Counted from the stretch's first letter, positions 45,467-53,830 are shown. The stretch: DNA of 64,000 nt from Cryobacterium sp. M96 (GCF_002929845.1 NZ_PJJS01000052.1:124001-188000), one strand, 5' to 3'. The notes: a model not told the origin generated them from the letters alone. Made by a program: numbers and translations.

Positions 45467-47695
45467 CTACTCCCGCATCCCGAAGCGGGCGTAGATCGGA
45501 TGCAACCACCTCGGCGCCCACCAGAGGCCCTTCTCGAGCGAGGTCATCACAGCGGGAACCACGATGGTGCGCACGAGGGTCGCGTCCAGCAGCACGGCCA
45601 CGGCGAGGGCGACGCCGATCTGTTTCATCTGCAGCAGATTGCCGGTCGCGAACCCGGCGAACACGATCACGATGATCAGGGCCGCGGAGGAGATGATCCG
45701 GCCCGAGCTCTGCAGACCCGTCTCGATAGCGAGCCGCGTGGCCTCACCCGCCTCGTAGTGCTCCTTGATCCGGGCGAGCAGGAACATCTCGTAGTCCATG
45801 GCCAGGCCGAAGCCGAAGGTGAGCACGAGGGTCAGAACCAGAGGGTCCACCCCGGCGATCGTATCGGCATCGAAATCGAGCAGGCCTGCGAGATTTCCCT
45901 CCTGGAAACCCCAGACCAGGATGCCCACGGAGGCGCCGAGCGAGATGACGCTGATCACGAGGGCGGTGAGCGGGATGACCACGGAACCGGTCATCAGGAA
46001 GAGCAGCAGGAACGTGGCCCCGGCGATGATCAGGGCAGCCCAGGGCGCGCCGGCGACCAATGAGTCGACATAGTCGACCGACGCGGCATCCGTGCCGCCG
46101 ACCCAGTGGTCGAAGTCGGGCCGGTAGTCCCGGATCTCCCGCACAACGGCCGGGCCCGCGTTCTGGTCGACGCCGACGCGCGACACCCAATGCCCGTTCA
46201 CCAGGGCCGGTGGTGTCGTGCCGGTGACGTTCGGCAGCGTCGCCACCTCCTCGGCCCAGGCCGCGGCGGACGCCTCATCGGTGTCCGAGACGAGCTGCAC
46301 CAGCGGGGCCGTGGCGAGGGGGAAGTGGTCGTTCAGCGCCGTGACGAACCCGTACTGGGTCGAGGCCTTCGGGATGGCGTCGGCGCCGCCGCTGGACACG
46401 TTGATGTTTAGCGCGGGGCTGCCGAGCAGGAGGAGCACGGCGATGCCCCCGAGCGCCACGAGCACGGGCGCCCGTTGCACGCGGCGAGTCAGCCGGGAGA
46501 AGACGCCCTCCCGGGGGGCGACGTCGCCGAAACGGGTCAGGAGGGGACCGAGGCCGGGGATGCGGGTCAGCAGGCCCGGCTTCAGCAGCCGTTCGCCGAA
46601 GTACCCGAGCAGAGCCGGCACAAGAACGAGCGCCGTCAGGATGGCGATCAGCACCACGGAGACCGCGCCGATGGCGATGGCACGGATGATCGTCGGTTCG
46701 AAGACCAGCAGGCCCACCGTGGCGATGGCGAAGGTCAGACCGGAGTAGAGCACCGTGCGGCCGGCCGTGTCCGCCGTGATGCCCACCGCCTGCAGCATCA
46801 GCTCGTGACGTTCCGTACGCGTTTCGCTGTCGCCGGCCCGCTCCACGAGTGCCCGGAACTCCTCGCGGAACCGGCTGACGATCAGGAGCCCGTAGTCGAT
46901 GGAGAGCCCCAGCCCGATCACGGTGATGACGTTGAGCACCGTGGTGTCGATTTCCATCAGGTAGCTGAAGCCGAAGAGGGCCCCGAGAGCGCCGGCGATC
47001 GACGCCAACGCCCCGATCAGCGGGATGCCGGCCGCCAGGAATCCGCCGAAGATGACCAGCATCACAAGGAGGGCGATCGGCAACGCGATCAGCTCGCCCT
47101 TCTGCAGGTCGGCCTCGGCGACCGCCACCAGGGATTCCACCAGGAGCGGGGTTCCGCCGACTTCCACGGTGGCGTCCGGCTCAAGCCGCCGGACCTCGTC
47201 GGCCGCCACGCCGAGCCGTTCTTCCACCTCGCCCAGCAGGTCATCACTGAGGTCACCGTCTGGTGCCACCATCTGGGCGTTCAGCAACAGTCCGGTGCCG
47301 TCGGGCACCAGGAGAGGCATCGCAGCCGGGTTCGGCGAGCCGTCAGGGAGCGGTGGGATGGCGAGCGGGTTGATGACCTCTGATACCCCGTCGACTTCCA
47401 ACAGGTCGGTCGTGGCCGCGGTGAGGATCAGGCCCAGGTCCGGGGAGGACAGGTCGACGTCGTGGATCAGCAGAGAGAGAGATTCCGTGTCTGCGCCCTC
47501 GGTGCCCTGCAGCAGATTGGCTGCCTGGCTGGCCTCGCCTTCAACGGTGGGTCCGGCGCTGGAGAGCCGCTGGAAAAGGTTCTCCCCCGTCACCCCGATC
47601 AGTGCCGTCGCCACGCACGCGGCGATCGTGAGCGCCCAGAGCAGCAGAGAGGTGAACCGGTGACGGGCGATCAAAATGCCCAGTGTGCGCAGCAT
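45467..47695 (-). CDS. MMPL/RND family transporter
   Basis: A 742-residue exporter with about twelve membrane helices in two halves, each with a large periplasmic loop after its first helix. The N-terminus HRFTSLLLWALTIAACVATAL, the GLGLSIDYGLLIVSRFREE motif and the second-half FGFGLAMDYEMFLLARIKE motif carry the paired Asp-Tyr that relay protons in the MMPL group. It may export lipids or drugs; the cargo is unknown. It is convergent with the xdhC-like gene, with eight bases between the two stops. A CsoR-like palindrome lies about 120 bases before its start. Confidence 0.9.
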   Translation of the reverse strand: MLRTLGILIARHRFTSLLLWALTIAACVATALIGVTGENLFQRLSSAGPTVEGEASQAANLLQGTEGADTESLSLLIHDVDLSSPDLGLILTAATTDLLEVDGVSEVINPLAIPPLPDGSPNPAAMPLLVPDGTGLLLNAQMVAPDGDLSDDLLGEVEERLGVAADEVRRLEPDATVEVGGTPLLVESLVAVAEADLQKGELIALPIALLVMLVIFGGFLAAGIPLIGALASIAGALGALFGFSYLMEIDTTVLNVITVIGLGLSIDYGLLIVSRFREEFRALVERAGDSETRTERHELMLQAVGITADTAGRTVLYSGLTFAIATVGLLVFEPTIIRAIAIGAVSVVLIAILTALVLVPALLGYFGERLLKPGLLTRIPGLGPLLTRFGDVAPREGVFSRLTRRVQRAPVLVALGGIAVLLLLGSPALNINVSSGGADAIPKASTQYGFVTALNDHFPLATAPLVQLVSDTDEASAAAWAEEVATLPNVTGTTPPALVNGHWVSRVGVDQNAGPAVVREIRDYRPDFDHWVGGTDAASVDYVDSLVAGAPWAALIIAGATFLLLFLMTGSVVIPLTALVISVISLGASVGILVWGFQEGNLAGLLDFDADTIAGVDPLVLTLVLTFGFGLAMDYEMFLLARIKEHYEAGEATRLAIETGLQSSGRIISSAALIIVIVFAGFATGNLLQMKQIGVALAVAVLLDATLVRTIVVPAVMTSLEKGLWWAPRWLHPIYARFGMRE

Positions 47696-47815
47696 GGCAG
47701 AAGTCCTCCGGTCTCAGGCGGCTACCGCCAAATTACTCCACCCGGCGCCGACGGACCGACACCTGTCGGGTGCCGGGACACACCGCGGGAGGTGTACGCT
47801 CGGAGTTATGCCCCG

Positions 47816-47833
47816 TATACCTATGGGGGTATA
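47816..47833. promoter_or_regulatory. GC-core palindrome resembling a CsoR/CstR operator
   Basis: TATACC, six bases, GGTATA; on the minus strand it reads TATACCCCCATAGGTATA, close to the known CsoR-type pattern of TACCCC next to a central ATA. No copper or sulfur gene is adjacent. Candidate targets are the MMPL gene (minus strand) or a gene now lost. The rest of the 47696-48043 gap holds palindromic element copy B and no gene. Confidence 0.5.
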
Positions 47834-47928
47834 GTCCGGGTTGGCCTGATCGCTGCCACTTGGGACGAACGTGCGCCGCAAGATCCTTGTCGGTCGAGTC
47901 CGGGGCTCTGCGACAACTTCATCCCGAA

Positions 47929-48009
47929 CGAATTCGACGGAGATTCTGCTCTAAACAGCGCCCGTGGGCTAAAAAACGGGAGTTTGACCTAAAATCTCCG
48001 TCGAATTGG
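47929..48009. repeat. dispersed 81-nt palindromic element, copy B
   Basis: The left arm CGAATTCGACGGAGATTCT (47929-47947) matches copy A exactly. The right arm (47991-48009) has two differences from a perfect complement. The spacing is 43 bases, as in the other copies. The outer flanks CGAAC and GTTCG extend the pairing. It sits upstream of the MMPL gene and downstream of the stop of a small conserved gene. Confidence 0.85.
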
Positions 48010-48043
48010 TTCGAGACCGGAGACGACCAGGACTCACACTCAC

Positions 48044-48415
48044 CTAGGGTGCCTCGTCGACGATGCCGATGAATGCGTTGCCGATGCCGTCGACCTCGGT
48101 GCGACTGAGGCCGGCGGCGGCATCTGGGAGTTTCTCGGATCCGTGGTAGTCACAGGTCAGATAGGTGAAGGCGGGCCACCACTTCTTGGGACGCGCGGCT
48201 TCGGAGAACCCGCAGACATCACAACGTAGTTCCACCCAGACCGGCTTCTTGCCGGTGCGGTTGGCCCGAGACTGCACGAGCCACGCCGGCGGGTTGCGCT
48301 CGATCTCGGCCAGTTCAGCCTCCGACATTCGGGAGGGCAGTTCGTGGCGCTGCGCCATTTCGATCGGGATATCCAGGCGCAGGGCGGCGATTCGTCGGGT
48401 AATCATCTTGACCAA
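48044..48415 (-). CDS. conserved actinobacterial protein with a CxxC...C-x2-H cluster
   Basis: A 123-residue protein without a name I can give. It has a helical N-terminus (IPIEMAQRHELPSRMSEAELAEI), a conserved-looking PAWLVQSRANRTGKKPVW stretch and a possible zinc site formed by RCDVCGFSE and TCDYHGSEK. No membrane segment is present. The start may be the ATG at 48403 rather than 48415. The high share of invariant-type residues (Trp, Cys, Pro) suggests a real conserved gene. Confidence 0.65.
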   Translation of the reverse strand: MVKMITRRIAALRLDIPIEMAQRHELPSRMSEAELAEIERNPPAWLVQSRANRTGKKPVWVELRCDVCGFSEAARPKKWWPAFTYLTCDYHGSEKLPDAAAGLSRTEVDGIGNAFIGIVDEAP

Positions 48416-48453
48416 GGATAGGCGTTCCCGGGCCGGGTAGCCTCGTCGGCTAC

Positions 48454-48684
48454 GGCACTCCCTGCGTCAAACTCGACTTTCTCGACCCGTCGACGTCGGC
48501 CGAGGCCCGGAGCACCAACGGTGCGATCACGGTGGGGCTGCCGGCGGACGGGGTGACCTACCGGGTGGACGCCCGCGCGACCAACGGCGAGAGTGACAGC
48601 GGGTCGGTCCCGGGCGACTCCTCTTCCCGCCGCTCCATCACCGCGGCGACCGCCAACGGGAAGGTGACGGTCGAAGCCCGCTGA
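48454..48684 (+). pseudogene. C-terminal remnant of a DUF4097-type protein
   Basis: The frame ending at TGA 48682-48684 reads KLDFLDPSTSAEARSTNGAI, TVGLPADGVTYRVDARATNG and RRSITAATANGKVTVEAR. The repeated (S/T)NG-x-(I/V)-x-V pattern and the final ANGKVTV are those of DUF4097 beta-solenoid proteins. Only the last ~75 residues remain, no start is present, and the upstream end runs into the neighbour's promoter region. Confidence 0.65.
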
Positions 48685-48703
48685 CCGGTCGAAGGGGCCG
48701 CCC

Positions 48704-49612
48704 ATGAAACACTGGGGTATGCGCGATACCGTCTCCCCCCTCGGCCTGCTGCTCGACGTGGACGGGCCGATCGCCAGTCCGGTGTCCCGGACCATCGCCA
48801 TACCGAGCATCATCACGGATCTGATCAGCCTGGCCGGAGCCAACGTTCCGATCGCATTCATCACCGGGCGGTCGTCGACATTCATCCGCGAGAAGGTTGT
48901 CGCGCCCCTCCGCGCAGCCGGACTGCCCGAGTCGATGCGCATGTACGGGGTCTGCGAGAAGGGAGCCGTCTGGTTCCCGATCACTGCCGCGGGGATGGGC
49001 GAGATCGTCGTCGATGACAGCGTGGCCCTGCCGACCGCTGCCGTGGATATGCTGCGCAACCTCGTCGTCGACGGGTTCAGCGACACGATGTTCTTCGACG
49101 AGACCAAGCAGGCCATGGTCTCGGTCGAGCAGCGCACGGATGCCGACCACGGCCGGTACCAGGCCGCCGCGGTGGAGTTCAACGAGGCCGCATTCGGGGT
49201 GATGGTTGAACTCGGGCTGGGCATCCGTTTCGGTGATCGAGTCGTTCCGGACCAGGCCGGCACCGTGGGATTCCGGATCGACCCGACGATCATCTCGACC
49301 GACATCGAGTCGGTCACCCTGGACAAGGACCGCGGCGCGGAGCGGGCGCTGGCCTTTTTCTCCGAATCGGGAACACTCCCCCGGGTCTGGCGCTCGGTCG
49401 GCGACTCGCGCAGCGACTACCTGATGGCCGACCACCTGCATGCCGCCGGCTATGACGTCTCGCATGTGGATGTGCGGCCGTCCGACGGTATCCTCGAGCG
49501 CCCCTACCCCGTGATCGTAGAGGGGTCCCTGATCCACGACGCGGCCGGCGCAGAATTCCTCCGGTACTGGGCCGACAAGCTGGGCCTGCGCGAAGCGGCT
49601 ACTCCGAACTGA
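48704..49612 (+). CDS. HAD family hydrolase
   Basis: A 302-residue HAD-superfamily protein. Motif I is LLLDVDGPIASPVSR, with Asp-Val-Asp-Gly-Pro instead of Thr. Motif II is IAFITGRSS, a Lys appears in TLDKDRGAERAL, and motif IV-like SVGDSRSDYLMADHL follows, with DKxxG-type cap features of the Cof or trehalose-phosphatase side of the superfamily. The substrate is unknown. The ATG at 48704 has AAGGGG about nine bases before it; a second ATG five codons on has no good ribosome binding site. The 3' end overlaps the convergent J-domain gene by 14 bases. Confidence 0.82.
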   Translation: MKHWGMRDTVSPLGLLLDVDGPIASPVSRTIAIPSIITDLISLAGANVPIAFITGRSSTFIREKVVAPLRAAGLPESMRMYGVCEKGAVWFPITAAGMGEIVVDDSVALPTAAVDMLRNLVVDGFSDTMFFDETKQAMVSVEQRTDADHGRYQAAAVEFNEAAFGVMVELGLGIRFGDRVVPDQAGTVGFRIDPTIISTDIESVTLDKDRGAERALAFFSESGTLPRVWRSVGDSRSDYLMADHLHAAGYDVSHVDVRPSDGILERPYPVIVEGSLIHDAAGAEFLRYWADKLGLREAATPN

Positions 49613-50534
49613 AGCGGATGCCGTCCTGCAGGCGGCTCCGCAACTCGAACACCTTCTCGAAGCTGCCGCGGTCCATTCCGGGCAGCCCGCTGCGCAGCAC
49701 CCCGATCAGCCGTGACCTCGGCAGCGTGATCACGGTCGGGCGCCGGCCACGTCCGGGGACCGTCAAAGGGTCAGTCAGGGCCTCGTCGGGCAGCACGACC
49801 AGCACAGCGGTGAACCTCACCCGCAGCGACTTCGCCAGAGCCCGCACGACACCCTCGACGTCTTCGATCGGACGAACATCGGGGCCGAGGGCGTCACCGA
49901 CGAGCTCCCCGCGCCGAAGCTGCACCGGCCCGCCCCAGTCCTCGGACAGGACCGCGAACAGTCCCGCCGGGCCGAGCACGACGTGATCGACCTTGCCGCC
50001 CTGCATGCCGGCAGCCACATCATGCCAGGCCGTGAAGCCGATCCCGAGGGCGGAGACGAGTTGCGCCGTTGATTCCTCGGCCAGAGCCTTCGCCAGCCAA
50101 TGCCGGATCTCCCGCGGCGCCGAACGGATCAGCGTCGGGGCATACGGGTCATCGATAGAGGTTCCGCGCCCGGCCCATTCCCGAAGCAGTTCGAGGTAAC
50201 GCTGGCGCGCCTCCCCACCCGGATGGCCGTACATGCGCGCGCGCGGCCCAGCCTGCGTGGCCTGCCCACGGCCGGCTCCGGAGGCGTAGGCGGGGCGCTC
50301 CGGCTCGGGGAACGCGTCCGGGTACCGACGGCGGTCATAGTCGGCGCGCCCCTCCGGGGTTCCCACCCGCTCCCACGCGATCTGAACGAGGTGGAAGGCG
50401 GCGGCGTCTCCGCCGACGTCCGGATGCGTGTGGCGCAGCAGGCGACGGTAGGCACGACGAAGTTCGTCGTCACTTGCCGACGGGCTGACGCCGAGTACCT
50501 CGTAGGGCGACGCCGCGGTCGGGCTATCTGACAT
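49599..50534 (-). CDS. J-domain protein with NERD-like C-terminal domain
   Basis: A 311-residue protein. Residues 8-70 are a DnaJ J-domain: SPYEVLGVSPSASDDELRRA, then LLRHTHPDVGGDAAAF with the intact His-Pro-Asp that stimulates Hsp70. The central part is charged and Gly-rich. The C-terminal ~140 residues contain GGKVDHVVLGPAGLFAVLSED, which resembles the start of nuclease-related (NERD) domains. No zinc-finger or client-binding domain of true DnaJ is present. I chose the ATG giving MSDSPTA. Confidence 0.75.
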   Translation of the reverse strand: MSDSPTAASPYEVLGVSPSASDDELRRAYRRLLRHTHPDVGGDAAAFHLVQIAWERVGTPEGRADYDRRRYPDAFPEPERPAYASGAGRGQATQAGPRARMYGHPGGEARQRYLELLREWAGRGTSIDDPYAPTLIRSAPREIRHWLAKALAEESTAQLVSALGIGFTAWHDVAAGMQGGKVDHVVLGPAGLFAVLSEDWGGPVQLRRGELVGDALGPDVRPIEDVEGVVRALAKSLRVRFTAVLVVLPDEALTDPLTVPGRGRRPTVITLPRSRLIGVLRSGLPGMDRGSFEKVFELRSRLQDGIRFSSE

Positions 50535-50679
50535 CCAGCGTTCTCTTTCAGCGTTAGTGCGGCCGGCAATGGAACAGCCAGCCAATCGTTCCCTCACACT
50601 ACCGACCCTGGCTGGCATAACACCGGATGCGCCCCGGGCCTCGGCCCGCAGAGACCCGATTTCATGGCACGATCAGCAT

Positions 50680-51327
50680 ATGACGACGCACGGCCAACGC
50701 CTCCACCGCTCGAGTACCCGACTTATCGGCATGTTCGCGGTGGGTGTCGTCGTCGCTGTTCTGGCCGGGGTGTGCGGGAGCTGGACCCTGGCTCCGATCG
50801 CGGGCTGGGCGGCCGCCTGCGTGACGTATGTCACCTGGGTGTGGATCACCATCGGCCCCATGGACAACCAGAACACGGCCAGCCATGCCACCCGGGAGGA
50901 TTCGTCCCGAGGTGCCGCCGACATCCTGATTCTTCTCAGCAGCCTCGGCAGCCTCGGCGCTCTGGTGTTCCTGCTGGTGGGGACCGACACCAGCTCGGTC
51001 ACCGCACGGGGAATCCTGGCGGCGGCGGCGGTGCTCAGCGTCGGACTCTCCTGGATTCTGGTGCACACCCTGTTCACGCTCCGCTATGCCTCGCTCTACT
51101 ACTCCGGGCCCGACGGCGGGGTGGATTTCAACCAGGCGGTGCCACCGAGTTACGGGGATTTCGCCTACCTGGCCTTCACAATCGGGATGACTTTCCAAGT
51201 GTCAGACACCAGTCTGCAAACGCACGCAATTCGGATGACGGCGTTGCGCCACGGTCTGCTCTCGTATCTGTTCGGCTCGTTCATCTTGGCTACCCTGATC
51301 AACCTGGTGGCCGGCCTGTTGCGCTGA
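50680..51327 (+). CDS. DUF1345 membrane protein
   Basis: A 215-residue protein with six helices, among them IGMFAVGVVVAVLAGVCGSW, ILILLSSLGSLGALVFLLVG and LFGSFILATLINLVAGLL. The conserved loop SYGDFAYLAFTIGMTFQVSDT, here shown by FAYLAFTIGMTFQVSDT, is the hallmark of DUF1345, a family of predicted channels or transporters of unknown function. The short N-terminus before the first helix supports this ATG. Confidence 0.85.
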   Translation: MTTHGQRLHRSSTRLIGMFAVGVVVAVLAGVCGSWTLAPIAGWAAACVTYVTWVWITIGPMDNQNTASHATREDSSRGAADILILLSSLGSLGALVFLLVGTDTSSVTARGILAAAAVLSVGLSWILVHTLFTLRYASLYYSGPDGGVDFNQAVPPSYGDFAYLAFTIGMTFQVSDTSLQTHAIRMTALRHGLLSYLFGSFILATLINLVAGLLR

Positions 51328-51336
51328 CGAGGCCCG

Positions 51337-51668
51337 TCAGTCGGCAAACTCCCGGACCGGGCGCACAGCGCTCCCGCCGAAGACGACCACCCACACGCCA
51401 GCGTCGCCGTCCACGGTCAGCCCGTCGGGGTAGCCGGCCGCGGCCGGAAAGCCGGCACAGGGAAATAGGCCAGGGAACCGGCCATCCGAGTCGCAACCGC
51501 CCTCGTTCATCCCCAGGCCGGGAACATTCGAGAGCACGTCCAGCTTGGTGACCGTTCCCGCGGCGTCTTCGAGCGCGAACCCTCGTTCGAGCGCGAGAAC
51601 GGCTCCGCCGACACTTCGGGGCCGGAGGGCCGCCGCGATCAAGCCGACATGGTACCGGGGGCTGCGAC
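51337..51668 (-). pseudogene. remnant of an SMP-30/gluconolactonase/LRE family protein
   Basis: The minus strand reads YHVGLIAAALRPRSVGGAVL, ALERGFALEDAAGTVTKLD, GLGMNEGGCDSDGRF and GYPDGLTVDGDAGVWVVVFG. These are the regulars of SMP-30-type beta-propellers: an early blade, MNEG(G/K)CDPDGRF with the metal Asn-Glu region, then GxPDGLxVDxDGxVW. About 70 residues that belong between GRF and GYPDG are missing, both ends are absent, and no start codon fits. The frame is open by chance over this length. Confidence 0.7.
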
Positions 51669-51833
51669 CTAGTCGCGGAGGATCTGCACCGGGATGGCCA
51701 CGGCCAGGGAAACGCAGAGGATGCCGCTGAGGAAGATCGGCAACTGCCAGGCCGTCACCTCGAACGCGAACCCGAACAGCCAGAGACCGAAGACGAAGAT
51801 GGCCATTGCGACGGTGAAGGCGACGGCGTTCAT
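51669..51833 (-). CDS. 54-residue membrane protein
   Basis: A short gene from ATG 51833 to TAG. The product MNAVAFTVAMAIFVFGLWLF and the following GFAFEVTAWQLPIFLSGILC form two hydrophobic helices, ending in IPVQILRD. AAAGGA lies eight bases before the ATG. Codon use is as in neighbouring genes (G/C at third positions). The function is unknown; it has the look of the two-helix small proteins conserved in this lineage. Confidence 0.6.
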   Translation of the reverse strand: MNAVAFTVAMAIFVFGLWLFGFAFEVTAWQLPIFLSGILCVSLAVAIPVQILRD

Positions 51834-51902
51834 GGTGCGATCCTTTCGAGCGATGCCCGCACTGCACGCCGGGCCGATGAAACGAGCGTACCCGGTCGAG
51901 CG

Positions 51903-52616
51903 TCAGACCGTCGACGGCGCCCCGACGGGCTCGATGAGTTCCGGACCGTCACCGCGCACCGGGGCGACCTCGTGATAGCTCAGGCTCCCGACGGTCTCCC
52001 GGGCGGCGGCCACCGCGGCGTCGACCAGGGCCTGGTCACCCGGAGTATGGGGGTCGAGCCACTGGTCCCACCATTCTTCCGCCAGGATCACGGGCATCCG
52101 GTCGTGGAGGGCGGCCAGGGGACCCTCGGCGTCCTGGGTGAGAATCGTCGCGGACAGTACCCACCGGGCCGGGTCGTCGTCGGCCAGGGCCGGATTGCGC
52201 CACCAGGAATAGAGGCCGGCGAAGGCCAGTGGAAGACCGTCGTCTGAGTGGATGAAGTACGGAGTCTTCACGGTGCCGTCCGTGTGCCACTCGTAGTAGC
52301 CCGTGGCCGGGACCAGCGCGCGCCGGGAGGCGACCGAACTCTTGAAGGTGGGCTTCTCCGCCGCCGTTTCGGCACGGGCGTTGAAGGTGGCGAAGGACGA
52401 CTGCAGCTCGGTCGCGAATGAGGGGACCAGGGACCAGCGCGCACCCTCGAGCCGGCGCACAACCGGCCCGGCCTTGGCTGACTCGAGCACGATCGGGATC
52501 TTTTCGGTGGGTTTGATGTTCCACGACGGTTCCGGCAGGTTCTCGCCCTCGTGCTCGACGTCGAACATCGCGGCGAGATCGGACGCCGTGTCCGTGATGA
52601 TGAATCGACCGCACAT
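51903..52616 (-). CDS. SOS response-associated peptidase (SRAP / HMCES / YedK family)
   Basis: A 237-residue SRAP protein that forms a covalent DNA-protein crosslink with abasic sites in single-stranded DNA. The catalytic Cys is residue 2 (MCGRFIITD), which fixes the start. The other active residues are in ATFNARAETAAEKPTFK (Asn and Arg), RRALVPATGYYEW (Glu) and LHDRMPVIL (His). The family's self-reversal residue His is thus present. Regulation by DNA damage is likely but no operator was identified. Confidence 0.93.
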   Translation of the reverse strand: MCGRFIITDTASDLAAMFDVEHEGENLPEPSWNIKPTEKIPIVLESAKAGPVVRRLEGARWSLVPSFATELQSSFATFNARAETAAEKPTFKSSVASRRALVPATGYYEWHTDGTVKTPYFIHSDDGLPLAFAGLYSWWRNPALADDDPARWVLSATILTQDAEGPLAALHDRMPVILAEEWWDQWLDPHTPGDQALVDAAVAAARETVGSLSYHEVAPVRGDGPELIEPVGAPSTV

Positions 52617-52730
52617 GGAGACAGGTTACTACCGGACGCCGACACCCCGGCCTGAGAGCGCAGACCGTGCCGGCCATCCGCTAGCGTCGATTCCGGTGTC
52701 GGCGAGGCGCAGGAGCGAGGAAGATCGTCA

Positions 52731-53582
52731 ATGGACGAGCGGAACATGCAGGATCGGTACAGTGCGGATGTACTTTCCCCCGGCTGGCGGGACGCTGGCC
52801 GGAAGGTCATTCCGACGCAGGAAGCCATGCCCGACCTGGTCGTCGAAGAGGTCGCGACCGGTTTTTGCGGTGCTGTGGTGCGGATCGAGAAGAAGATCGT
52901 CACCCTGGAGGACCGCCACGGTCAACTGCGCCTGTTTCCGCTCGGCGGCGGATTCTTGATTGACGGCGAGCCGGTGGTGCTCGTCGTCCCGGTCAGGGCG
53001 GCGCCGCAGGGCCGCGCCCGCACCGCCTCGGGATCGATGGCCGTGCGGGATGCCCCGGCGCGGGTGGCCCGAGCCAGCCGCATCTTCGTCGAGGGCCGGC
53101 ACGACGCCGAGCTTGTGGAGAAGGTCTGGGGAGCCGATCTACGGATCGAGGGGGTCGTCGTCGAGTACATTGAGGGCGTTGACAACCTCGAGGAGCTCCT
53201 GCAGGAGTTCCGCCCGGGACCCACCCGGCGGGTCGGGGTGCTGGTCGACCACCTGGTGCCCGGATCGAAGGAAAGCCGGATCGCCGACGCCGTGGCGCGC
53301 GGACCGCACGGCCGGAATGTGCTCGTGGTCGGGCATCCATATATCGACGTATGGCAGTCCGTGAAGCCGAACCGCCTGGGAATCACGACGTGGCCCGCGA
53401 TTCCGCGCAGCATCGAATGGAAGCACGGGATCTGCGAGGCCCTCGGCTGGCCCCACGAGGACCAGGCCGATATCGCCCGGGCCTGGCAGCGGATCCTGGG
53501 TCGGGTGCGCACATTCGCCGATCTGGAGCCGCAACTGCTGGGCCGGGTGGAGCAGCTGATCGACTTCGTCACCACCGAGTAG
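52731..53582 (+). CDS. DUF3097 family protein
   Basis: A 283-residue actinobacterial DUF3097 protein. The N-terminal part contains a beta-rich segment (VVRIEKKIVTLEDRHGQLRLF, as EKKIVTLEDRHGQLRLF). The central part, RIFVEGRHDAELVEKVWG and then VGVLVDHLVPGSKESRIA, resembles a Toprim fold: a Glu after the first strand and an Asp-x-x-x-x-Gly further on. A C-terminal helical region ends QLIDFVTTE. Function is not established. Divergent from SRAP with a 115-base gap. Confidence 0.88.
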   Translation: MDERNMQDRYSADVLSPGWRDAGRKVIPTQEAMPDLVVEEVATGFCGAVVRIEKKIVTLEDRHGQLRLFPLGGGFLIDGEPVVLVVPVRAAPQGRARTASGSMAVRDAPARVARASRIFVEGRHDAELVEKVWGADLRIEGVVVEYIEGVDNLEELLQEFRPGPTRRVGVLVDHLVPGSKESRIADAVARGPHGRNVLVVGHPYIDVWQSVKPNRLGITTWPAIPRSIEWKHGICEALGWPHEDQADIARAWQRILGRVRTFADLEPQLLGRVEQLIDFVTTE

Positions 53583-53714
53583 TGCAGGGTGCGCCCTGAT
53601 CGGGTCATAACCTGCATTCAACGTAACGCTTTGGAACCGAATTGGCACGGAATCTGGATGCACCGCGGCGATGTGGGCTAGGGTTATCTCAGTAGTTGTA
53701 GTGCTTGCACGTCT

Positions 53715-53830
53715 TATAACGCGGTGACCTCGGTCGCCGCGGCGTATTCCTTTCGGAAGCGGACGACGAATACCGCGACGAACGGCCTCGAAAGTCGGGG
53801 CCTTTCTAACACTCCTGGAGGAGTTTCATA
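53715..53830 (+). promoter_or_regulatory. probable promoter -10 and 5' leader of the cold-shock gene
   Basis: TATAAC at 53715-53720 could be the -10 element of the cold-shock gene, giving a leader of about 100 bases. The leader ends in CTGGAGGAG, a strong ribosome binding site about seven bases before the ATG. Long structured leaders are typical of cspA-type genes; short inverted stretches (for example GAAAG and CTTTC) are present but no full fold was calculated. Confidence 0.4.

Noticed and set aside
48403-49326. A 307-codon minus-strand frame over the HAD hydrolase
   Set aside because: It is a Ser/Thr-rich antisense frame of a gene with HAD motifs and a good ribosome binding site.
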